From positions 558,001 through 622,000 of the forward strand of contig JACZZP010000010.1 in NCBI GenBank assembly GCA_015183035.1: a stretch of DNA of 64,000 nucleotides, written 5' to 3'. A program made the translations under genes and the position numbers. Below, piece after piece: positions 56,186 to 64,000 of this stretch (its first letter is position 1; each line of letters opens with the position of its first letter). A model generated the notes under the pieces. That model saw only the letters and a program-made list of their open reading frames with translations, made no database searches and had not been told where the DNA came from. The DNA is from Meloidogyne chitwoodi (lineage: Eukaryota; Nematoda; Chromadorea; Rhabditida; Meloidogynidae).

Positions 56186-57530
56186 ATGCGTAGTAGTCTC
56201 AACCAATTTGAAGAGGTAAATTTTAAGGTTAAACTACCTACAAAAATTTAAATTTCAAGGTTCGTTGTATTCAGGATCTTAATCCGGTTGTTCTTTCTCG
56301 TGCGTATTTAACTCGACTGGCGGATAAGGCGGTGAATTTCGAAGAAATCGTCACGAACTGCTATGTTCGAATGTTGACAAAAACGGACAAAGTGACTTTT
56401 TATGCAATCTATCGTATTATTGGCGTTATTGATACTCAGGTGAAAAAATAATGGTCTTTGGCTTTTACCTTTTCTTTTTTGAGGTTCCTATTGGGAAGTC
56501 AAGATATGCAAAGCGTATTCGAGTTGATAATCAAGCTGAGCGAATTCTTGAAAGTACCGCTGTGGAGCCCATTAATCAAGAGGAATTTGATGTTTGGTAC
56601 AAGAATGCTAAACTCAAAACTGTATTTATTTTTCTTATATTACTAAAATTATTTTGTTTTTCAGCAACCTTTACCTACAATTAGTTGGGTTAAAAAGCGT
56701 TCTGATGAAATTCGTGCTGCCCTCTGTGAAGCCTCTAAACGTTCAGAAATCAAGGCTTATGGGGAACTGGCAAAAATTATTTTGAATCGTTCACGACTAA
56801 TTCGTTTGATTTTGTCTAAGGAAGGGGAAGATCTTATTGAAGGGTGCTTTGTTCGTATGGTACTTGGACATGAACGTATTACTGGTCAGGTTAAATATGG
56901 GGTATTTTTTGTTTAAGAAACCGAAAGATATTAATTTATTTAAGATTGCACAAATTGTTGAAATCACTGAAAGTGATGAATACGAGGTAACCGAGCCAAT
57001 AGGAGGTTCAGTCATTAAGCATAAGGTTTTTATAATTTTTGATTTCTTTAAAATAAAATTTTTAGTTGTATCGCAAACTGACGCTTCGACACGTTTCAAA
57101 TGCCTATGTGGATGTTGGACTTCAGAGCATCTCAAATTCGCCTATTGATGGTGCAGAGTTTTTTGAATGGACAACAGCATATGAACATGCGGTTAGCTTT
57201 AATGTTTTTTATGAGTTATTAAACTAGTTTTTACATTATTTGGATTTCATTTCTGAGACTCAAATATTACAGTTATGATCTAATTGAAGGCTTTTTTGAT
57301 AAACGCAACCTGTAAAGATTTAAATATTATGTTTTTTGTAGGAACTTCCATTGCCAGTCATAGATTTCATTGAAAAGAAGGAACGTCAAATCTATGAATT
57401 TCTTCTTAAAAATGGTTTGATTCTCAAGAAAGTAAAGAAGGAAGAGCCTAAGGATGATGAGGAAAGGAGGAACGATGAGCCAATTCAAAAGAAATTGAAA
57501 GTTTCTCGAAGTCGTGATTTGTTTGGTTAA
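56186..57530 (+). CDS. Tandem Plus3-domain protein (RTF1-related)
   Basis: Plus3 domains bind phosphorylated SPT5 and single-stranded DNA in RTF1, a Paf1-complex elongation factor (family knowledge). About 390-400 residues. Domain 1 (about 56280-56730): LNPVVLSRAYLTRLADKAVN, CYVRMLTKTDKVTFYAIYRI, IGVIDTQVPIG, EFDVWYKNA, QPLPTISWVKKRSDEI. Domain 2 (about 56770-57420): AKIILNRSRLIRLILSKEGE, GCFVRMVLGHERITGQVKYG, IAQIVEITES, KLYRKLTLRHVSNAYVDVGL, EFFEWTTAYEHAELPLPVID. A charged C-terminus with EEPKDDEERRNDEPIQKKLK ends at TAA 57530. ATG 56186 begins MRSSLNQFEE before a short intron. The acidic N-terminal region of RTF1 and its histone-modification segment are absent. RTF1 has one Plus3 domain, so this is a diverged relative rather than the canonical gene. 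Confidence 0.8.
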
Positions 57531-58586
57531 TAAGGATTTTTTTAATATACAAAGGTTTTTGTTTTTAATTATGAAGCCAAATTTTGTTAAAATTTATTTT
57601 GATTATGATGCAACTCTGTTACGCAAGTTTTGTTGTATGCATTTTTGTTTTCTTTCCACCCAATTTATCTCTTATAATGAATTAGTATATGAATTATTTT
57701 TTGATATGTCGTATAAAATGATATTTGAATAGAATGACTTTAATAAGCTTGGAATTCACGCTTAAATATTTGTAAATATTGATGTATTTACTTTTAATTT
57801 TTCTAAGCATTGTTTGAAATTCGAATTGTATCCAAAATATTATGATGCGACTTAACAATGCAACAAGAGTTTATTATTTTTTTGTTAATTTCTGAAAAGA
57901 GGGACACGCCCGACTAGGCGCGACTTATTAGGCGCCGGCCGATTAGGCGCGACTTATTAGGCGCCGGCCGATTAGGCGCGCGGCCGACTAGGCGCCGGCG
58001 GGTGGCCCTTAAGCAAGGCAATAACATAAAATAATTATGAAAAAATACTTTTTTACTAATGGGACGCATATACTTTGATGGGACGCATATACTCATTTTA
58101 GGACGTATATACTTTGATGGGACGCATATACTATTTTTGGGACGCATGTCCCTTGATGGGACGTATATACTATTTTTGGGACGCATGTCCTAAAGTAGAG
58201 CCAAAAATTTTATAAACAACTTTTGCGGTATAGGAAATTAGTATGTTTGGATTCTTAGTCTTGTCCAACTTTTTATGTTTTTCCATCAATTTTTTTCATC
58301 TTAATTGAACTTTTACAAAATTTTATAGAAATTTAAGTTATTTTGAGTCTAATTTCCAGTTCCACTTATTGTTTGTTTATTTTTAATTTTGTTGTTTTAA
58401 TTGATTGCGTTTTATGATGATGCATTTTGTTTTAAATAAATTTCACTTTCTTAACTATTACAATTAATTTGCTAACAATAAGTTTAATTATCTTTTTGTT
58501 GATTATTTATCTAAACATTTACATTAAATTAATTTTTTATTTGATTATGATCTACGACAAATTTTTAGTTCAATAATCTTAAAAAA
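57531..58586. other. Intergenic region with GC-rich and GGGACGCATATAC tandem repeats
   Basis: 57902-58006 is a GC-rich tandem array of words such as CGACTTATTAGGCGCCGGCC. 58056-58195 is a second array, GGGACGCATATACTTTGAT and variants. The remainder is AT-rich with no gene; the 57514-57732 ORF overlaps a real stop and 3' UTR. Confidence 0.6.
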
Positions 58587-61084
58587 ATGAATTCTTCTGG
58601 CTTTGGGAATATTTATATTTGTTCATCAGCCAATTCTCAATCACTTGGTTCCTCGGACTTAACTTCACAACAGTTGATTCAATCTTCACATACGCCAGCA
58701 ACTTCTGGTTCAGAAGCAAATTATTTGGCAGATTCTTTGGTTGTTTCTTCGTTATATGGTCAACATGATTCGCATGTAAGTTATGTGCAAAATTAATGTT
58801 ATGGGAAACTCAGAACGGCAAAATCTTTTTGGTTCTTAATTTGTTAATTTTATGTTTTATTTTTAACTAATTCGGATTCTTAAGAAGAGGTGCTATTTCT
58901 TGCGACCTATTTTTGCGGACAAATGGTTTATTATGTATTATTATATGGGGTGGCCCAACGTTGAAATTTTTCGAAAAAATTCAAGATTTCACATACCTTA
59001 ATAAATGACTATTAATACATAATAATAAACCATCTGTTCGAATAAATAGTAGGCAGGAAATATTACATTTTAAAACACTGATTCTATTTTAATTTATAAA
59101 ATTTTCATATAGCGATGGCAATCTGCTGCCAAATCATACCTGTCAAGTCGCAGTCAAGAACATAGTCTAGCAGCATATGGAGCACCACCTAATTTTACAG
59201 CGTTTGGCGACTCACTTTCTATACATGGAACATTATCTCAAAAAAATAGACAGTGCCGAAGCATTGGGTTTTTTTGTTTATTAAAAAAGATATTTTTGAA
59301 TTAGTTCACCAATTCTGCTTGAGGACATTGCGACTTTAAAAAAGGAAACTTTCTTCGATACAGACAATGGTTTATTTTTCATTTATTAATATTTTCTAAA
59401 TCTTGTCTTGTTTTAGATACCGATTTTCCAACTTTGGGAGGCACTGTAAAAAAAGAGACTGATATCAGTGATGAAACTCAAATGAAAAAAACACAACAAA
59501 AATCTTTTGCAAATATTGCTGCAAAAGCTCCAGTCCTGAGAAAACTGCAATCAACTTCTAATAGCATCAAAACGCCTAATTCGAGGTTAGTTTATTTTAT
59601 TATTAAGTTTAAAATATTTTTATTAATAAATTTCTAAATTTAATTTTTCAGGGGATCATTAGTAAATTATCCACCCATCAAACCTCCATCTTTAAATCAG
59701 TTGAAAATTAATGATACCATCAAACTTTCGAGCCATTTTGAACGGAATGTTGCTACTACTTCGAAGGATGGTTTGTTTTTCTTTATATTTTCATTATTTT
59801 AAACATTAATTTTTTAGAATCACAAATTCCACAAAAACTGTCTTTAAATTATGAACAATCTCCTAATAAAGTAATAAGCAATTTTGTTCCGATATTGGCT
59901 GAATCTCAATTTGACGATTTGTTTGAGCGCGACCCCTATTTGAATCATATGAGAAGTGTGCAGGAGGATGTGCTTCTTCAAATTAATGAAATTGTTGCCA
60001 ATGATAATTTTATTATTCCTATATACCCAATAACTGAGCACAAAACAGAAATTGCACCCGAGACTCCTTCTCCGGTTGAATGGAGAAGTGTGGTTTCTCG
60101 TCGTAGAAAAACATCTTTAAGTACCGAGGTTTTTTTAATTTATCAAAACGAAATATTTTTTTTAAGTATTCGTCTCATCGCCCAAGTCCATTTACGGATG
60201 ATGGATATATGGTTAGTTAGTTTTTGAATTTTATAAGTATTTACGCTTTAAAAAGTTAAAAATAACTTGTTTTTAAACTTTTTTTTCATATAGAAGTTTT
60301 ATAAGTTGTTCTAATATTGTTCATTTTTAGGAAGACTACAGTGACGAAGATGAAAGTGGATTTGCTATTAGTGGTTTTGATTGTGAATTTCGGACCGATA
60401 GTCCTTCAAGTAGTATAGTGTTTCACAGTGACAATGATGGACTTGAGGAAGTTAGTGGAATATCTCATTTAGACAATAAACACATATTTTATCGGTAATT
60501 GATTACTAAATTATTTGTCTTTTTAGAATTAATTTTAATTTATCAGAAAAATTGAAATTCCTTTACTATTTACAACTTTTTATCATCTTTTAGAACGCAT
60601 ATTTGCATTTTTTGGCAGAATTGGAATGATGGAAAAGGTCCAAAATGTCGACATGGAGAAGATTGCTTCTACGCTCATGGATCTAAAAAATTAAAAAAAC
60701 TTAATCCAATATATTACAAAACAGTTCTATGTGAAAAGTTTAATAACGGAAATACATGCCCATATGGTGAAAATTGTAATTTTGCACATGGACATAGAGA
60801 ATTACGAGAGTTTTTGTCAAGAGGTTTTTTTTTTAATTTATATTTTATTTAATAATTTTTTTTTTTTAGCAGCATCATCATCAAATATAAATACAAATAA
60901 AGAGGCAAAAAAATTCTTTTCTGTAGCAAAACGTTATCATATTCGAAAACAACGTGGAATGCAAACTATTCAATGTACTGGATCGACTGGAAAACGTTTT
61001 GACAAAGTAAAATTGGTAAAAACAAAAGAAAATGGAAAAATAAATAATAATAATAATACAAAAAACAAGAATAGTAAAATTTAA
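58587..61084 (+). CDS. CCCH zinc-finger protein (two fingers)
   Basis: Putative RNA-binding protein. ATG 58587 (NSSGFGNIYICSSANSQSLG) begins a long Ser/Thr/Asn-rich region over about eight exons, including an acidic DTDFPTLGG motif (59425), VEWRSVVSRRRKTSLSTE (60075) and EDYSDEDESGFAISGFDCEF (60330). The fingers follow: finger 1 C-x13-C-x5-C-x3-H (CIFWQNWNDGKGPKC, then EDCFYAH, from about 60608), and finger 2 C-x8-C-x5-C-x3-H (CEKFNNGNTCPYGENCNFAH, about 60731), preceded by YYKTVL as in TIS11-type fingers. The second matches the standard spacing; the first has a longer loop. A basic C-terminus (VAKRYHIRKQRG) and an Asn run end at 61084. The two-finger layout near the C-terminus resembles nematode germline CCCH regulators, but no specific orthologue is claimed. 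Confidence 0.8.
58894..59062. mobile_element. Hairpin element in an intron of the CCCH gene
   Basis: Imperfect terminal inverted repeats of about 45 bp: left TATTTCTTGCGACCTATTTT with ACAAATGGTTTATTATG, right (reverse complement) TATTTCCTGCCTACTATTTA with ACAGATGGTTTATTATT. No ORF. Confidence 0.6.
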
Positions 61085-61756
61085 AATTTTAATTGACTTA
61101 AGAATTTTCAAGAAAAATGTTATTTATTTATTTTCCTCTCATATATATTTAAATATATAAATCTCATTTTAAATTATTTATATCTATTAGTTGAAAAGAA
61201 TTTTTCCTTGAAAATTTAATTAAATATTTAAAAAATAATAATTTATTATTTAATTTAGGGTTGAGATATGTCCATCAATAGATTTTTCACCGAATAGAAA
61301 ATTTATTTTGTCTAAAAATTTGCTTAAAAAAAGTGTTTTCCTAAAATAATTCCTTATATAAAGAATTTCTGCGGTGAACTGTCTTTTGATGATCTGTCCT
61401 CATACTTTTAATTTATTTTTGTTTTATTGTTATTTATATAGGCATGACCAAGAATTTATTATTTTTTGTTAATTCAAGAGGATTGTTCTCTTGCCATTTT
61501 ATTGTAAAATGCATTTATTATATATTGTTTTTAAAGCACACAATTATATTTATTTAATAAAAAAAAATCTCTCTACCCACTAACAAGAACTTTATTACTA
61601 TATTTATTTTTAAATATTTATTATTTATATAAATAATTGTTTAATAAAATAATTTATTTAAATTTTTTTTGAATTTTTTAAATTAAGTTATATACTATAA
61701 AAATATTTGAAATTATAATTTGTTAATTTTTTAGATAACATTTTGTTTTTAAAATT
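61085..61756. other. AT-rich spacer between the CCCH gene and DPH7
   Basis: 3' UTR of the CCCH gene and upstream sequence of DPH7. No gene or repeat recognised. Confidence 0.45.
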
Positions 61757-63275
61757 ATGGCTCTTTTACAATCTTTAAACACAAGAAAACTTTTGAAAAG
61801 ACCTGCTTCTCTACAAATTTCTAAATCTGGTACGGACTTGTTTGTTGGCACATACCAATTACATTCAGAGGTTAATTCTGTAGAAAATAGTAAGAATGAT
61901 TTTTAATAAATTTTAATATTATTTATTTATTTTTTAAGGATCGTCTTATGATGGTGAATTATATTTGATTAACATGGATGACCTTAATGTGATGTCTACA
62001 ATTAAACTCAATGCGGGTATCTTTCGGTTCACTTTAGATGAGAGTGGTAATCAAGTTCTTGCACTTACGGATGGAAGTCTTGCCATAGTTAAGGTTTTTT
62101 TTAATAAAATATTAGTTTGGTTGTACGTGGAAGGGAGTTTTTGAGTTTAATGTTACGAGATTAGACTATATTTTAATAAATAAATTTAATTTTTAGTGTT
62201 GCAATGAGGAGTTGTCTTCTACTTTACAATTTAAAGTCTGCTCTCAAATGCTTCTTGATTGTTCAATTTTAGAAAATAAAATTGTTTGTACAAATACAAA
62301 AGGTCAACTTTTCTTAGTAAATTCCTTAGACGGTTCAATTATCTCCACTTTTGTTGCTCATATATCGAAATATTGTTCGGTTAGTTATTGAAATATTTTA
62401 GATTAAAAAATTTTTTAACTTAAGGACGAGTGTGAAGTATGGTGTTGTAAATGGTTAGACAGACAAGTTCGTTAACAATATTATTGGTTATTTTTTAATC
62501 CTAAATTTATATAATAATATTTCTATAATTTCTTGAAAGTTAATAAATTTATTTTCAAAATTTATTTTTAATAAGATTTGAAAAAAATTCTAGATTTGTG
62601 CAACAGGTGCTGAAGATGATATTTTGAAGATTTGGGATTTGCGCTGTTCTTCTTAGTTATTTGTTTTCAATATTTTTATTTCTTTTTAATTTAGTTCAAT
62701 TGGAATACCTCAGATAGTTGGAAAAATGTTTAAACACTCTGCTGGTGTTACTTCCCTTTATAAACCAATTGATGATTACCAAATTATGACAGGTTCATAT
62801 GATGATCATTTTCGATTGTTTGATTGGAGAAATTTAGCTAAACCGCTCTCAACTTTAAAAGTTTTTTTAATTTTGTTAAAATTTCATGATTTATTTATTT
62901 TTAGGTAAACGGTGGTGTTTGGGAAACAAGCCAGATCTCAAATGATTGTTATCTTTTGGCTTGTATGTATGGAGGTATTGAACTCATTTTTAAATAATTT
63001 TTTGAGTAACTATTTTTTTAAATTAATTTAGTAAATTTATTTTTACTATTATTACCACAGGTTTATGTATTGTTCGTAAATGTGCCAATTCAGCTTTAGA
63101 ACTTGTGCATGATTGGAAAAGCAACAATTCCTCTGATCTTTGTTATGGCGCAAAGGCTGTTCCAATTATTGAAAATGAGTTTGATGAAGATATAAAATTT
63201 AAAATTTTTTCATGCTTTTTTAATGATTATTCAATTAAAAGTGAATTAATTAAATTTCCTAAAAATTATTTATAA
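61757..63275 (+). CDS. Diphthine methyltransferase DPH7 (WDR85), WD40 protein
   Basis: DPH7 hydrolyses methylated diphthine in the last steps of diphthamide formation on elongation factor 2 (family knowledge). ATG 61757 begins MALLQSLNTRKLLKRPASLQ. WD-type blades are readable: YDGELYLINMDDLNVM, GNQVLALTDGSLAIVKC, KIVCTNTKGQLFLVNSLDGS, CEVWCCKWLDRQ, ICATGAEDDILKIWDLR, and the family-typical HSAGVTSLYKPIDDYQIMTG with SYDDHFRLFDWRNLAKPLST and VNGGVWETSQIS. The end has DLCYGAKAV, corresponding to the YGADW region. Short introns. TAA at 63275. It is followed 99 bp later on the same strand by the mitochondrial bL32 gene. Blade 4 contains an intron (about 62467-62593) placed by frame. Confidence 0.85.
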
Positions 63276-63374
63276 ATTTTTTTTAATTTTTAGTTTCCTA
63301 GAAAAAAATTTTATTTTTTGCATTATTTTTATTTTATTTTTTTTTTGTAATTTTAAATTTAATTTTAAAGGAAA

Positions 63375-63648
63375 ATGTTCTTTAGCCGATTGTTGAATGG
63401 TGTACCAAAATTTCGAAAATCAAAGCGTATTTTTTTATTTTTTTTGAGCGTTAAATAAACATTCGTTTTTAGACAAAGTTTTGGCGCGACGTTTTAACCC
63501 TATTTGGACATTAAGTGTTTCACCAATTTCTGCTTGTCCGGAATGTCACAATTTACATTCTCCTTGGGTTTGTTGTTTGCAATGTTATCAACTTATTCGG
63601 GATGAAAGCGATCAGATAAAGAAGCGAATGGCTGAATGCAATTCTTAA
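63375..63648 (+). CDS. Mitochondrial large-subunit ribosomal protein bL32m
   Basis: Two exons (63375 to about 63428, and about 63473-63648). The N-terminus MFFSRLLNGVPKFRKSK-H contains the VPK-x-RKSK start of mature bL32. Exon 2 reads ARRFNPIWTLSVSPISACPE with CHNLHSPWVCCLQCYQLIRD, giving the CxxC..CxxC zinc site of MRPL32-type proteins, then a helical tail ending MAECNS. The protein is about 75 residues, shorter than mammalian MRPL32 because the long cleaved presequence is almost absent; an upstream exon carrying it cannot be excluded. It has only 99 bp to the DPH7 stop and 167 bp to the next ATG, as expected of an operon member. A TTTTAAAG just before the ATG could serve as a trans-splice acceptor. 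Confidence 0.8.
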
Positions 63649-63815
63649 CATAGTAAAGATATAGTAAAGGTCATTATTATATTTTAATTTTTGATAAAGC
63701 ATGTTTTATTTTTTTTTAATTTTCTTGAAGTATTTTTACTTTTTAAATATTATTATAATAAGTTTTATATTTTAAGTGTTTAATTTTAGAAATATTGAAC
63801 TAAAATATTTACAGG

Positions 63816-64000
63816 ATGACAACAGAAACTGATCTTAAAACGGTAAGTTGGTTGTTGAATAAATTTAATTTGATTACTTAAATATACAAATAGAAGGTTA
63901 TTCCTTTGATTTTAATTTTTAAGTTTCGCGACTTTCTGCTGCAGTATAACGCTGTAACTGAACATTGTTTTAATAATTGTGTGGTGGATTTTTCAAAAAG
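63816..64000 (+). CDS. Small TIM chaperone (TIM9/TIM10B type), 5' part, off the right edge
   Basis: Small TIMs escort hydrophobic precursors across the mitochondrial intermembrane space (family knowledge). ATG 63816 follows TTTACAG directly, a good trans-splice or intron acceptor. Exon 1 gives MTTETDLKT; the second exon (after TTTTTAAG, about 63923) reads FRDFLLQYNAVTEHCFNNCV then VDFSK to the edge. The CFNNC is the first of the twin Cx3C motifs, and the QYN-x-x-TE-x-CF signature fits TIM9. The second Cx3C motif lies beyond the window. Confidence 0.8.

Noticed and set aside
57514..57732. ORF overlapping the end of the Plus3 gene
   Set aside because: Starts before the stop of the real gene in another frame and runs through its 3' UTR.
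57914..58186. Minus-strand ORF with MRPKNSIYVPS repeats
   Set aside because: It is a translation of the two tandem arrays. No start context, splice site or neighbouring exon supports it.
1..64000. Spliced-leader RNA genes and CRISPR arrays
   Set aside because: I looked for the nematode SL1 core and for regularly spaced unique-spacer repeats and saw neither. The tandem arrays here have no unique spacers.

Overview
The window is about 75% A+T eukaryotic DNA with many short AT-rich introns (GT..AG, often about 50 bp), short intergenic gaps in places, and nematode-type gene content: a DAF-18-type PTEN with a long C-terminal tail, a FAT-3-type front-end desaturase, and SAX-7/L1CAM. I infer a nematode, plausibly a clade IV plant parasite such as Meloidogyne. 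The species call is inference. All multi-exon models were joined by eye from GT/AG sites and reading-frame continuity.

Left part (1-10.3 kb, mainly minus strand): two weak small membrane ORFs, daf-18/PTEN with an unusually long Ser-rich N-terminus, the H/ACA snoRNP protein GAR1, and an isolated two-exon fragment of ATG3 bounded by a short direct repeat.

The most unusual part is a lineage-specific gene set. Three plus-strand genes (12.2-14.4, 26.3-27.3 and 35.5-37.7 kb) encode type I membrane proteins I cannot place in a family: signal peptide, variable ectodomain, Thr-rich stalk, one membrane span and a near-invariant Lys-rich tail. A broken fourth copy lies at 55.6-55.96 kb. Two minus-strand genes (10.5-11.9 kb, and 20.5-21.5 kb nested in an intron) share an N-terminal C-x9-C-x22-H-x-H (FLYWCH/WRKY-like) module followed by unrelated tails. 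A promoter block of about 50 bp is present at all three membrane-protein genes but inverted at the first one, which is the one divergently paired with a FLYWCH-like gene.

Conserved genes in the middle: a two-domain ER FKBP (16.0-17.7 kb), a selenium-binding-protein-1 homologue (18.7-24.9 kb) carrying the nested gene and several hairpin elements in its introns, an unrecognised polytopic membrane protein (27.8-30.6 kb, minus) and a cytochrome-b5/front-end fatty-acid desaturase (31.4-34.9 kb, minus). A gene-free stretch (37.7-43.7 kb) holds a non-autonomous hAT-like element with an exact 8-bp target duplication. SAX-7/L1CAM fills 43.8-54.7 kb, with another TIR element (8-bp duplication) in its first large intron.

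Right part: a protein with two tandem Plus3 (RTF1-type) domains, a GC-rich minisatellite, a CCCH zinc-finger protein, and a closely spaced same-strand set DPH7 - mitochondrial bL32 - small TIM (running off the right edge) that looks like a nematode operon.
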